Of a DNA stretch of 64,000 nt, positions 1 to 11,001 are shown piece by piece. Source of the DNA: Rhodospirillaceae bacterium (GTDB taxonomy: Bacteria > Pseudomonadota > Alphaproteobacteria > Reyranellales > Reyranellaceae); assembly GCA_009772935.1 (NCBI GenBank), contig WOUR01000020.1, forward strand, positions 1 to 64,000. Direction: 5' to 3'. The number at the start of each line of letters is the position of its first letter. The stretch's first letter is position 1. The notes beneath the pieces are model-generated. The model made no database searches and was not told where the DNA came from. It saw only the letters and a program-made list of their open reading frames with translations. Both the position numbers and the translations under genes were made by a program.

Positions 1-1
1 C

Positions 2-94
2 GACGCCACCTCGGTCTACTTCCGCTACGAGGGCGACATCTCCAGCCAGGATTCCAACCAGGCCCTCACCGCCGGATTCCGCATGACCTGGTAG
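2..94 (+). CDS. C-terminal end of an outer-membrane beta-barrel / autotransporter-like protein (5' truncated by window edge)
   Basis: Open frame from base 2 to TAG at 92-94: DATSVYFRYEGDISSQDSNQALTAGFRMTW*, ending in an aromatic residue as typical of outer-membrane barrels. Confidence 0.6.
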   Translation, partial: DATSVYFRYEGDISSQDSNQALTAGFRMTW

Positions 95-340
95 GCGAGG
101 GCGAACCACTCAAGGGAATGAGTTGGAGCAATCGTGTACCCGCTTTTGTCCGGCGGCCCGCGGACAGTGGCGGACGGCCAGCGACACGGGCGGAGGCCAA
201 TGCTGTACCTAGGTACGGAACAGCATGTGGCTGCACGCAGATGATTTCATTGAACCTGACTTATCGACTGGAGTATCGCCGTCGCTCGTACGATCGGGAC
301 TTCCGCACAAAAGTCAGATCCCAAGGGCGCGGCCCGGGCC

Positions 341-1104
341 TCAGCCATACCGGTTGCGAAGGGTGCCGATGCCGTCGATGACGATCTCGACCACGGAACC
401 GGCCTTCATCGGCAGCACGCCCAACGACGTGCCGCAGGCGATGACGTCGCCCGGCACGAGGGTCATGTCCTGCGAGATGCGGCTGACCAGTTCGGCGGGC
501 GGGAAGATCATGTCGTCGACCCGGTAATTCTGCCGCTCGCGGCCGTTGACCAGGGTACGGACCGTGAGCGCCGACGGATCGAGGCCGGTCGCCACGACCG
601 GGCCGAACACGCCGAACCCGTCGAAGTTCTTGGCGCGTGTCCATTGCGCGAAGGACGGATCGCGCTGCAGCAGCTCCATCGCTGTGACGTCGTTCACGCA
701 GGTGTAGCCGAGGATATGGTCCAAGGCTTCCGCCGGCGACACACCTGAGCAGGTCCTGCCGATCACGATGCCCAGTTCGCCTTCATAGGCGACGCGGCCG
801 TCGTAGGATTTCGGCACCGGGATCGCTTGGCCGTGCGCGGTGAAGCTGTTCGGCGCCTTCAGGAAGGTGAGCGGCTCGGCCGGGACCGCCCAGCCGTTCT
901 TCTCGGCGGCGGCGCGGAAGTTGTTCCACAGCGCCACCATCTTGGTGGGCTCGGTCGGCGTCAGCCAGCGTGCATCGGCCGCAACCACCACTTCGCCCGT
1001 CGCCGGACCGGGATCGAAGATCGTGCCGTCGTGCAGGTGTATGACGTCGCCGTCGACGGCGCCGGTGCGCGCCCGTCCCTCGTGCTCGATGCGGGCCCAG
1101 AGCG

Positions 1105-1108
<4 letters not shown>
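341..1108 (-). CDS. Fumarylacetoacetate hydrolase (FAH) family protein
   Basis: 255 aa; FAH-like motifs [66 protein letters not shown] overlaps stop of upstream ABC ATPase gene. Confidence 0.9.
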
Positions 1109-2196
<1,088 letters not shown>

Positions 2197-2217
2197 GGCC
2201 CTGCTTCTCCGTCTCGC

Positions 2218-3066
2218 CTACTTCTCGGTTTCGACCAGGCCGCGTACGAACTGGCGCTGCATGAACACGACGACCAGGACCGGCGGCAGCATGGCGAGCA
2301 TCGCCATGGCCATCAGCAGGTTCCAGCTCGGCACCGAATCGACCACGTTGGCCTGGCGCGAGACCGTCATGACGACGGTGTAATAGCTTTCCTTGGTCGT
2401 GATCAGCAGCGGCCAGAGATACTGGTTCCAGCCATAGATGAACTGGATCACGAACAGCGCCGCGATCGAGGTCCGGCTCATCGGCAGCAGGATGTCCCAG
2501 AAGAAGCGCATCGGCGAGGCGCCGTCGACCCGCGCGGCCTCGGTGAGTTCGTCGGGCACGCTCAGGAAGAACTGGCGGAACAGGAAGGTCGCCGTCGCCG
2601 AGGCGATCAGCGGAATGATCAGGCCCGAATAGGAGTCGAGCATGCCGAGCGAGGCCACGACGCCGTAGGTCGGCACGATGCGGACCTCGACCGGCAGCAT
2701 CAGCGTCACGAAGATCGCCCAGAAGAAATACATCCGGCCGGGGAAGCGGAAATAGACGATGGCGAAGGCCGAGATGATCGAGATCGCGATCTTCCCGATC
2801 GCCACGCCCAGCGCCATGATCATGCTGTTGGTCAGCGTCATCATGACCGGCGTGCTGCCGACCTTGCCATACCCCTCGGTCAGCACCTTCTTGTAGTTCT
2901 CGATCAGATGCGGACCGGGCAGCACCGGGATCGGCGACTGCAGCATGGTCTGCTGGCTGTGCGTCGAGGCCACGAACGTCATCCAGACCGGGAAGGCGAT
3001 GATGACCACGCCGAGCAACACGACGAAGTGGCTCAGCATCGTGAGGAAGGGCCGGTTCTCGACCAT
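2218..3066 (-). CDS. ugpE: Carbohydrate/glycerol-3-phosphate ABC permease, UgpE-like
   Basis: Translation from [42 protein letters not shown] loop; start overlaps ugpA stop (TGATG). The longer track ORF upstream is out of frame with ugpA. Confidence 0.87.
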   Translation of the reverse strand: MVENRPFLTMLSHFVVLLGVVIIAFPVWMTFVASTHSQQTMLQSPIPVLPGPHLIENYKKVLTEGYGKVGSTPVMMTLTNSMIMALGVAIGKIAISIISAFAIVYFRFPGRMYFFWAIFVTLMLPVEVRIVPTYGVVASLGMLDSYSGLIIPLIASATATFLFRQFFLSVPDELTEAARVDGASPMRFFWDILLPMSRTSIAALFVIQFIYGWNQYLWPLLITTKESYYTVVMTVSRQANVVDSVPSWNLLMAMAMLAMLPPVLVVVFMQRQFVRGLVETEK

Positions 3067-3947
3067 CAGTAGTGCACCCGACGCTCGATGAAGCGGAACT
3101 GCACGAAGGTGAGTGCGATCACGACGATCATCAGGATCACCGATTGAGCGGAGGAGCCGCCGAGATCCTGCCCGCGGAAGCCGTCGTTGAAGACCTTGAA
3201 CACCAGGATTTCCGTGGATTTGCCCGGCCCGCCCTTGGTCAGCGAATCGACGACGCCGAAGGTGCCGAAGAAGGCATAGATGATGTTGACGACGAGCAGG
3301 AAGAAGCCAACCGGCGAGAGCAGCGGGAAAATGATGTCCCAGAAGCGCCGGCCGGGGCCGGCGCCGTCGATCGCCGCCGCCTCGATCAGCGATTTCGGAA
3401 TCGACTGCAGCCCGGCGAGGAAGAACAGGAAATTGTAGCTGATCTGGTTCCACACCGCGGCGATGACCACCAGCAGCAGGGCCTGGTTGCCATTGATCAC
3501 ATAGTTGAATTCGATACCGATGCCCTGGAGCATCCAGGCGAGGATGCCGACAGAGGGATTGAACAGGAAGCCCCATAGGACGCCGGCAACGGCCGGCGCC
3601 ACGGCGTACGGCCAGACGAGGAAGGTCTTGTAGGCCGTGGCTCCCCGGATCACCCGATCGGCCATGACCGCCAGCAGCAGGGAGAAGCCGAGCCCGATGG
3701 CAGCCACCAGGAAGCTGAAGACCACGGTGATCTGCGCCGAGTGCGCGTAGCTGTTGTCGCGAAAGAGCTGGGCGAAATTCTCGAACCAGACGAACTTGGA
3801 ATTGCCGCCGAAGACATCCTCGATCAGCACCGACTGGTAGATCGCCTGGCCGGACGGCCAGAAGAAGAAGACCAGCGTGATGATCATCTGCGGCCCCAGC
3901 AGAAGGTAGGGCAGCCAACGTTCGTTGAAGGTGACGCGTTTTTCCAT
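3066..3947 (-). CDS. ugpA: Carbohydrate/glycerol-3-phosphate ABC permease, UgpA-like
   Basis: [39 protein letters not shown]..., [27 protein letters not shown] loop. Confidence 0.87.
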   Translation of the reverse strand: MEKRVTFNERWLPYLLLGPQMIITLVFFFWPSGQAIYQSVLIEDVFGGNSKFVWFENFAQLFRDNSYAHSAQITVVFSFLVAAIGLGFSLLLAVMADRVIRGATAYKTFLVWPYAVAPAVAGVLWGFLFNPSVGILAWMLQGIGIEFNYVINGNQALLLVVIAAVWNQISYNFLFFLAGLQSIPKSLIEAAAIDGAGPGRRFWDIIFPLLSPVGFFLLVVNIIYAFFGTFGVVDSLTKGGPGKSTEILVFKVFNDGFRGQDLGGSSAQSVILMIVVIALTFVQFRFIERRVHY

Positions 3948-3965
3948 CGAGCTAGTCCGTGGCCC

Positions 3966-4023
3966 TCCCCCTCCCTGCCTCCCCCGCCGTGCGGGGGAGG
4001 TGGTCCGAAGGACCGGAGGGGGA
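3966..4023. repeat. Intergenic palindromic element with cloverleaf-like potential (outer 9-bp stem, two inner hairpins)
   Basis: tccccctcc(3966-3974)/ggaggggga(4015-4023); cctcccccgc(3978-3987)/gcgggggagg(3991-4000); ggtcc(4002-4006)/ggacc(4010-4014). Confidence 0.75.
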
Positions 4024-4039
4024 AAGCAACGGCAAGGCC

Positions 4040-5359
4040 TTACTTGTTCGCAGCTTCGAAGCGCTTGAGCTGATCGTTGCCCGCCTTGACGGCGTCGTCG
4101 AGCGCAGTCTTCGCGTCCTTCTTGCCCGACCACACATTCTCGAGCTCGCCGTCGACGATGTCGCGGATCTGCACGAAGTTGCCGATGCGGAGGCCCTTGG
4201 AGTTGGCCGTCGGGGGATTGAGCGTCAGCTCCTGGACGGCCACTTCGCGGCCCGGGAACTTCTTGTAGAAGCCTTCCTTCTCGGTCGCCTCGGCGGCGGC
4301 CAGGGTGATCGGCACGTAGCCCGTCTCCTGGTGCCACTTGGCCTGGACCGGCGTGCTGGCGAGATAGCTCATGAACTTTGCGACGCCCTTGTATTCGGCG
4401 GCCGGACGGCCCTGCAGCACCCACAGGGTGGCACCGCCGATGATCGAGTTCTGCGGCTTGGCGATGACGTCGGGCGAATAGGGCATCATGCCGATGCCGT
4501 ACTTGCTCGTACCGCCCAGCGCCTTGTCGATGCCCGCAGCCGAACCGGACGAGGCGATGTGGAACACGCAGTCGCCGGCGGTGAACAGCGCCGTCGACTT
4601 GCCCTCGCGACCGCCGTAGACGAACGTCTTGTCCTTGGTCCAGTTGGCCAGCATCTGGATGAACTTGACGCGTGCCGGGTCATTGAACTTCAGCTCGATG
4701 TCGGTGCCGCCGAAGCCGTTGTCCTTCGTGGCATACGGCAGATTGTGCCAGGCGCCGTAGTTCTCGATCATGGTCCAGGTCTGCCACTGCGGCGTGAATC
4801 CGCACTTGGCGCCGGCAGCGACCGCCTTCTTCGCCATCTCGCCCAGCTCCGGCCAGGTCTTGGGTGGCGTGTTCGGATCGAGGCCCGCCTTCTGCATCAG
4901 CTCCTTGTTCCAGTAGAGAACCGGAGTCGAGGAGTTGAACGGCATCGACAGCAGCTTGCCGTCCGGCGTCGAATAGTAGCCGTAGACCGGGCCGATATAG
5001 GCCTTCGGGTCGAACGGTTCCTTGGCATCGGCCATCAGCTGGTAGACGGGATAGACGGCGCCCTTGGCGGCCATCATGTTGGCCGTGCCGACCTCGAACA
5101 CCTGCACGACGTGCGGCGCCTGCTTGGCACGGAAGGCGGCGATCGCGGCCGTCAGGGTCTCGGTGTAGGAGCCCTTGTAGACCGGGTTCACCTTGTATTC
5201 GCTTTGCGACTTGTTGAAGCCCTCGGCGAGGGCATTGACCGTGTCACCCAGGTTGCCGCCCATGGCGTGCCAGAACTGGATCTCGGTCTGCGCAAACGCG
5301 GTGGATGCGCTTGCCAGCACCGCCGCGGCCGCGACGGAAGACAGTAGAGTCCGTGTCAT
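4040..5359 (-). CDS. ugpB: ABC transporter substrate-binding protein, UgpB-like
   Basis: 439 aa with signal peptide [35 protein letters not shown]; family-1 extracellular binding protein. Confidence 0.88.
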   Translation of the reverse strand: MTRTLLSSVAAAAVLASASTAFAQTEIQFWHAMGGNLGDTVNALAEGFNKSQSEYKVNPVYKGSYTETLTAAIAAFRAKQAPHVVQVFEVGTANMMAAKGAVYPVYQLMADAKEPFDPKAYIGPVYGYYSTPDGKLLSMPFNSSTPVLYWNKELMQKAGLDPNTPPKTWPELGEMAKKAVAAGAKCGFTPQWQTWTMIENYGAWHNLPYATKDNGFGGTDIELKFNDPARVKFIQMLANWTKDKTFVYGGREGKSTALFTAGDCVFHIASSGSAAGIDKALGGTSKYGIGMMPYSPDVIAKPQNSIIGGATLWVLQGRPAAEYKGVAKFMSYLASTPVQAKWHQETGYVPITLAAAEATEKEGFYKKFPGREVAVQELTLNPPTANSKGLRIGNFVQIRDIVDGELENVWSGKKDAKTALDDAVKAGNDQLKRFEAANK

Positions 5360-5493
5360 GTCGAACAAACCTCCCAGAAGGAATCCCCGGCGATGTATCG
5401 TCGGGCCGCAAGACTGCGATGTGTCTCTTTTATTGCGGTCTGATGACAGTCCACCAAGACTGCGCACCGAACGCAACCCCCAAATGGTCGATG

Positions 5494-6198
5494 CTACCGA
5501 AGCGCCGCCAATATCAGGTCCGGCGCGTCGGTGATGACGCACTGCACGCCCATGCCGACCAGCGCCCGGGCCACATCGCCGTCGTTGACCGTGTAGACGC
5601 TGAGCAGGTAGCCCGCCTTGCGGATCTCGACGGCGCGAACGGCCGTCAGGCGCTTGCCGTTGGTATTGATGCCGGTGGCCGACACCGCTTCGGCGCGGAC
5701 CTGCCAGTCGTCCTTCACCTCGTCGATCAGCAGCGCCCGCGCAAATTCCGGCGCGTCCTCGCGGGCGGCGGCAAGCGAGGCGTCCTTGAAGCTCGACAGG
5801 AGTGGCGCCGGCAGCTTCGCCGGCCACAGCCGGCGCAGGGTGGCGACCGTGACCCGCGCGGTCTCCGCCTCGCGGCCCTCGCACGGCTTGATCTCGACGT
5901 TGCAGCCCAAGCCCAACTCGCCGAAGCAGGCGATCGCCTGCTCGAAGGTGGGCACCGATGGCGGCAGTTCGGATGCGCGCATCTCGGACGCCAGCCGGTC
6001 GACCCCGGTGGTCCGCTTCAGCGATGAGTCGTGCAGGACGATGGGCGCGCCGTCGGCCGTCAGCTTGACGTCGATCTCGACCCAGGTGGCCCCGCGCCGC
6101 CGGGCTTCGCGGAACGATTCCAGCGTGTTTTCCGGAGCGTAGGCCATGGCGCCGCGATGGCCGATCACTTTAGGCAGTTGCAGCATGCACAAATCCAA
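5494..6198 (-). CDS. ugpQ: Glycerophosphodiester phosphodiesterase
   Basis: IGHRGAMAYAPENTLESFREARRRGATWVEIDVKLTADGAPIVLHDSSLKRTT, classic GDPD motifs. Confidence 0.92.
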   Translation of the reverse strand: MDLCMLQLPKVIGHRGAMAYAPENTLESFREARRRGATWVEIDVKLTADGAPIVLHDSSLKRTTGVDRLASEMRASELPPSVPTFEQAIACFGELGLGCNVEIKPCEGREAETARVTVATLRRLWPAKLPAPLLSSFKDASLAAAREDAPEFARALLIDEVKDDWQVRAEAVSATGINTNGKRLTAVRAVEIRKAGYLLSVYTVNDGDVARALVGMGVQCVITDAPDLILAALR

Positions 6199-6270
6199 AG
6201 CTAACTGAGCCGTCGCATAGCCGAATGTACCGTCCCTGTTCCACCCCGATCTTCAGCCCCCATCCAATCC

Positions 6271-7035
6271 TTGACGACCTTTCCGGAAAAATTTCGCCTC
6301 GACGGGCGCACGGCGCTGATCACCGGATCGGCCCGTGGCCTGGGCTGGGAGATGGCCAAGGGCCTGGCCGAAGCCGGCGCCCGGGTCCTCCTGCATGGTC
6401 GCTCGCCGGAGAGGCTGGCGCCGCGCGTGGCCGAGCTGCGGGTCGCCGGCCGGGCGACCGACGCGGTGGTGTTCGAGATGGCCGACCGTCCGGCCATGAA
6501 ACTGGCCCTCGCCGGGGCAGGGCCGGTCGACATACTGATCCACAATGTCGGCGAGCGTGATCGCCGGCCCTTCACCGAGATCGAGTCCGACGATTTCGCG
6601 CGCCTGGTCGACACCGATCTGTCCGCAGCGCAGGCGCTGATCCGGCTGGTCGTTCCCGGCATGGTCGAGCGCGGCTGGGGGCGGCTGATTCTCGTGACCT
6701 CGATCGCCGCGACGCTCGCCGCACCCGGCGCTTCGTCCTACATCGCCGCCAAGGCGGGCCTCGAAGCTCTCGCCCGCGCGCTGGCGTCGGAGCTGGGCGC
6801 CACCGGCGTCACCTCCAACGCCCTGTCGCCCGGCTTCTTCGCGACCGAGACCAACGAGGCGCTCATCGACTCAGGTGCCGGAGAACGAATGCGGCTGCGC
6901 TGCCCGGCCAGACGCTGGGCCGATCCCTCTGAAATCGCCGGTGCAGCGATCTTCCTCGCCTCTCCTGCCGCAAGCTACGTCAACGGCCACACTCTCACCG
7001 TCGACGGCGGCGTCACCGCAACCTACGTAGGCTGA
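6271..7035 (+). CDS. SDR family oxidoreductase
   Basis: TALITGSARGLGWEMAK nucleotide-binding motif, SSYIAAKAGLEALARALASELGATGVTSNALSPGFF; TTG start. Confidence 0.88.
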   Translation: MTTFPEKFRLDGRTALITGSARGLGWEMAKGLAEAGARVLLHGRSPERLAPRVAELRVAGRATDAVVFEMADRPAMKLALAGAGPVDILIHNVGERDRRPFTEIESDDFARLVDTDLSAAQALIRLVVPGMVERGWGRLILVTSIAATLAAPGASSYIAAKAGLEALARALASELGATGVTSNALSPGFFATETNEALIDSGAGERMRLRCPARRWADPSEIAGAAIFLASPAASYVNGHTLTVDGGVTATYVG

Positions 7036-8450
7036 TGAAACTCCGACACCTCCTCCCCGGCCTGCTCACCTTCGCCTTCGCGCTGCCGGCCCTGGCGGCC
7101 GGAGCCGATGCTCCGGCGATCGACGGACGCCATCTCGGCCTCCTCTGGATGATCCCGTTCGCCGGCATCCTCCTGTCGATCGCGATCATGCCGCTCGCCG
7201 CGCCGAGCTTCTGGCATCACCATTTCGGCAAGGTCTCCGCAGGCTGGGCGGCGCTGATCGTCATCCCATTCGCGCTGATCCACGGTGTCCCGACCGCCAT
7301 CTACGAGGTCGTCCACCTGCTGCTGCTCGACTACATCCCCTTCATCGTGCTGCTGACGGCGCTGTTCACCGTGACCGGCGGCATCCACATCAAGGGCAAC
7401 CTGCACGGCTCGCCGTCGATGAACACGGCCCTGCTGGCGATCGGTACGGTGCTGGCGGGCTGGATGGGCACGACCGGGGCATCGATGCTGCTGATCCGCC
7501 CCATGATCCGCGCCAACGACGATCGCCGGCACAAGATCCACGTCTTCGTGTTCTTCATCTTCCTGGTGTCGAACATCGGCGGCGCCCTGACACCGCTCGG
7601 CGATCCGCCGCTGTTCCTCGGCTTCCTGAAGGGCGTGAGCTTCTTCTGGACGACGACGCACCTGTTCTCGGAGATGCTGGTCTGCGCCATCGTGCTGCTG
7701 GCGTTGTTCTACGCCATCGACAGCTACTGGTACCGCAAGGAGGGCCGGCCGAAGCGCGACCCCACCCCGGAAACGCCGGTGCGGATCGAAGGCGGCGTCA
7801 ACATCATCCTGCTGGCGGTCATCGTCGGGGCGGTGCTGGCCAGCGGCACCTGGAATCCCGGCATCCACTTCACGGTCTTCCATGTCACGCTCGAGTTGCA
7901 GAACGTCCTGCGCGACCTGGTCCTGGTAGCGATCTGCTTCCTGTCGCTGCGCCTCACCTCGCGTGCATCACGCGCGGCAAACGGCTTCAGCTGGGCTCCC
8001 ATGCTCGAAGTCGCCAAGCTGTTCGCCGGCATCTTCATCACCATCGCCCCGGCGCTGGCCATCCTGCGGGCCGGCAAGGAAGGCGTCCTGGCGCCGCTGG
8101 TAGCCCTGGTGACGGGCCCCGACGGCCAGCCCAACGACGTCTGGTACTTCTGGTTGACCGGCCTCCTGTCGAGCTTTCTCGACAATGCCCCAACCTATCT
8201 CGTCTTCTTCAACTTGGCCGGCGGCGATCCCAACCTGCTGATGGGAGCCCTCGCCAGCACCCTGGCGGCGATTTCCTGTGGCGCGGTATTCATGGGCGCC
8301 AACAGTTACATCGGTAATGCGCCCAACTTCATGGTCAAGGCGGTGGTCGAAGAGGCCGGCATCCGAATGCCGAGCTTCTTCGGGTACATGGCTTGGTCTT
8401 GCGCCATCCTCTTGCCGCTCTTCCTGCTGTTGACCTTGATCTTCTTCTGA
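7035..8450 (+). CDS. Sodium:proton antiporter / citrate-transporter-like membrane protein
   Basis: 471 aa polytopic; TPLGDPPLFLGFLKGV and NAPNFMVKAVVEEAGIRMPSFFGYM motifs seen in NhaD/CitMHS-like transporters. Confidence 0.78.
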   Translation: MKLRHLLPGLLTFAFALPALAAGADAPAIDGRHLGLLWMIPFAGILLSIAIMPLAAPSFWHHHFGKVSAGWAALIVIPFALIHGVPTAIYEVVHLLLLDYIPFIVLLTALFTVTGGIHIKGNLHGSPSMNTALLAIGTVLAGWMGTTGASMLLIRPMIRANDDRRHKIHVFVFFIFLVSNIGGALTPLGDPPLFLGFLKGVSFFWTTTHLFSEMLVCAIVLLALFYAIDSYWYRKEGRPKRDPTPETPVRIEGGVNIILLAVIVGAVLASGTWNPGIHFTVFHVTLELQNVLRDLVLVAICFLSLRLTSRASRAANGFSWAPMLEVAKLFAGIFITIAPALAILRAGKEGVLAPLVALVTGPDGQPNDVWYFWLTGLLSSFLDNAPTYLVFFNLAGGDPNLLMGALASTLAAISCGAVFMGANSYIGNAPNFMVKAVVEEAGIRMPSFFGYMAWSCAILLPLFLLLTLIFF

Positions 8451-8581
8451 GCGGAGACCAACGGCGAAATTGCATCTTGATTTAGTAGTTCTGCCATCCG
8501 GATTTTCTGGCACACGCAAAAATCGGCATTAGAATGACTCGTGTCTGATAAGAAATAAGTGAGGACGGGGGGCTTCGAGAC

Positions 8582-9118
8582 ATGGCGGCACTTCTCAAAC
8601 TGAGTGCAGCGATCGACCGCATAACGGAATTCGTCGGACGTTCGCTGTACTGGCTGATCCTCGTCATGGTTCTGGTCAGTACCCTGAACGCCATCTCCCG
8701 CAAGTTCCTGAACGTGAGTTCCAACGGCTGGCTCGAACTGCAGTGGTACATGTTCGCCGCCGTGTTCATGGGATGCGCCGGCTATGCGCTGCTGCGCAAG
8801 GAACACATCCGGATCGACATCATCGCCAATCATCTGTCCGACCGGGCCAACCAGCGCATCGCCCTGTTCGGCCATGTCTTCTTCCTCGTGCCGCTCTGCC
8901 TGATCATGATCTATTTCTGCTGGCCCTATTTCCTGGAGTCGGTGCGGGTCAACGAGCATTCGAGCAACGCGGGCGGCCTGGTCCGCTGGCCGGTCAAGCT
9001 GATGATGGTCGTCGGCTTCGCCCTGCTGCTGATGCAGGGTATCTCCGAAATCATCAAACAGGTGGGCGTGATGCTCGGGGTCTATGTCGACCCGCGCACC
9101 GCACCGTCCTCGCACTGA
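8582..9118 (+). CDS. TRAP transporter small permease subunit
   Basis: 178 aa, four TM segments; N-terminal ISRKFLNVSSNGWLELQWYMFAAVFMGCAGYALLRKEHIRIDI typical of DctQ. Confidence 0.85.
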   Translation: MAALLKLSAAIDRITEFVGRSLYWLILVMVLVSTLNAISRKFLNVSSNGWLELQWYMFAAVFMGCAGYALLRKEHIRIDIIANHLSDRANQRIALFGHVFFLVPLCLIMIYFCWPYFLESVRVNEHSSNAGGLVRWPVKLMMVVGFALLLMQGISEIIKQVGVMLGVYVDPRTAPSSH

Positions 9119-9128
9119 GGCCCGCGCC

Positions 9129-10847
9129 ATGAAAATTCTTCGCGGGATCTTCTATCTCTTCCTCATCTTCATCGCCGCGCTGGTGGTGTCCTCCTTCTTT
9201 GCACCGCAAAGCGTGCTCGCGGGCTGGGTCAAGGCCGAGATGGCCCCGATCATGTTCGTGTCGCTGATCTTCTTCCTGTTGCTCGGCTACCCGGTCGCCT
9301 TTTCGTTGAGCGCGCTGGGACTGCTCTATGCAATCATCGGCATCGAACTGGGGCTGTTCACGCCCAACCTGATGCAGGCGCTGCCGAACAGGCTCTACGG
9401 CGTGATCGAGAACGAGACGCTGCTGGCGATCCCGTTCTTCACGTTCATGGGCCTGATCCTCGAACGCTCCGGCATGGCCGAGGACCTGCTCGACACGATC
9501 GGCCAGCTGTTCGGGCCGCTGCCCGGCGGTCTCGCCTATGCCGTCGTGTTCGTCGGCGCGCTGCTGGCAGCCACGACCGGCGTGGTGGCGGCATCGGTCA
9601 TTTCCATGGGCCTGATCTCGCTGCCGATCATGCTGCGCTACGGCTATGACCGGAAACTCGCATCCGGCGTCATCGCGGCCTCGGGCACCCTGGCACAGAT
9701 CATTCCGCCCAGCATCGTCCTGATCGTCCTCGCCGACCAGCTCGGCCGGTCGGTGGGCGACATGTACAAGGGCGCCCTCATTCCGGGGTTCGTCCTCACC
9801 GGCCTCTATGTCGGCTACGTCTTCTCCCGGACGATCTTCAACCGGAGCGTGGCGCCCGCGCTGCCGCCGGAAGCCCGTCAGCTCAAGGAGGACAATGGCA
9901 GCGCCGGCTATATGTCCCTGCTGGTGCTCGTTGTCTGCGTCGTGGCCGGCAGCCTGGTGCTGGCGTACGGGCTGCACTGGGAGGGAATCTGGGCGGCGTC
10001 GATGGCGGGCCTGGTCGCCTATGCCCTGGCCGTTGCCAATCGCTCCTTCAAGCTTGGGCTGCTGAGCCGGCTCGCGCAGCAGGTCGTCATCGTGATGATG
10101 CCGCCGCTGGCACTGATCTTCCTGGTGCTGGGCACGATCTTCATCGGTCTCGCAACTCCGACGGAGGGTGGTGCGATGGGTGCCACCGGCGCGGTGCTCC
10201 TGGCGCTCGCCAATCGTCGCCTGGACTTCGCCCTGCTGCGGCAGGCGATGGACGTGACAGCCAAGCTCACGGCCTTCGTCATCTTCATCCTGGTCGGCGC
10301 GCGCGTCTTCAGCCTGAGCTTCTACGGCGTGAACGGCGATCAGTGGGTCGAGCACCTCCTTCTGGGATTGCCCGGCGGGCCGGTCGGCTTCCTGATCGTC
10401 GTGAACATCCTGATCTTCCTGCTGGCCTTCTTCCTCGATTTCTTCGAGCTGGCCTTCATCATCATTCCGCTGCTGGTGAAGCCCGCCGAAGCCCTGGGCA
10501 TCGACCTGATCTGGTTCGGCGTGCTGCTGGGGGTGAACATGCAGACGTCGTTCATGCACCCGCCCTTCGGCTTCGCCCTGTTCTACCTGAGGTCCGTCGC
10601 CCCCGAAGGAAGCTATGTCGACAAGGTCACGGGCAAGCTGATGGACGGGGTGACGACGGCCCAGATCTACTGGGGAGCGGTGCCGTTTGTGTTCATCCAG
10701 GTCATCATGGTCGCGTTGGTCATCGCCTTTCCCGGCATGGTCACCGCGAACCTCGACAAGGGCACCGGTGTCGATCCCAGCAAGGTGACGATCGAGATCC
10801 AGGCGCCGCCGTCTGTCGACGACGCCCCGCCGATCTCGTTCAAGTAA
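9129..10847 (+). CDS. TRAP transporter large permease subunit (long DctM type)
   Basis: GALLAATTGVVAASVISMGLISLPIMLRYGYDRKLASGVIAASGTLAQIIPPSIVLIV; GLATPTEGGAMGATGA. Confidence 0.9.
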   Translation: MKILRGIFYLFLIFIAALVVSSFFAPQSVLAGWVKAEMAPIMFVSLIFFLLLGYPVAFSLSALGLLYAIIGIELGLFTPNLMQALPNRLYGVIENETLLAIPFFTFMGLILERSGMAEDLLDTIGQLFGPLPGGLAYAVVFVGALLAATTGVVAASVISMGLISLPIMLRYGYDRKLASGVIAASGTLAQIIPPSIVLIVLADQLGRSVGDMYKGALIPGFVLTGLYVGYVFSRTIFNRSVAPALPPEARQLKEDNGSAGYMSLLVLVVCVVAGSLVLAYGLHWEGIWAASMAGLVAYALAVANRSFKLGLLSRLAQQVVIVMMPPLALIFLVLGTIFIGLATPTEGGAMGATGAVLLALANRRLDFALLRQAMDVTAKLTAFVIFILVGARVFSLSFYGVNGDQWVEHLLLGLPGGPVGFLIVVNILIFLLAFFLDFFELAFIIIPLLVKPAEALGIDLIWFGVLLGVNMQTSFMHPPFGFALFYLRSVAPEGSYVDKVTGKLMDGVTTAQIYWGAVPFVFIQVIMVALVIAFPGMVTANLDKGTGVDPSKVTIEIQAPPSVDDAPPISFK

Positions 10848-10858
10848 CCTCGAGGCAA

Positions 10859-10890
10859 GGTCCCCCGCCCGGCGATTCGGGCGGGGGACC
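10859..10890 (+). terminator. Strong GC stem-loop after the TRAP operon
   Basis: ggtcccccgcccg-gcgatt-cgggcgggggacc, 13-bp perfect stem starting 12 nt after the stop; no obvious T tract. Confidence 0.55.
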
Positions 10891-11001
10891 GCCAGGCCGA
10901 GACCCGACCGCCGCAATCCGACCGCAATTCCATCGACATAAAGGACGAGAAACCTCAGGATCGGCCGAGCGCGCTTCTGTAGGTTGCCGCTTGCCCTACG
11001 G

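Noticed and set aside
118-644. Small ORFs between the left-edge barrel gene and the FAH gene
   Set aside because: Biased composition, overlapping one another and the FAH gene; no RBS or family support
3960-4025. CRISPR-like or Rho-independent terminator interpretation of the palindromic element
   Set aside because: Single copy without spacers; no T-tract; better explained as an intergenic palindromic repeat
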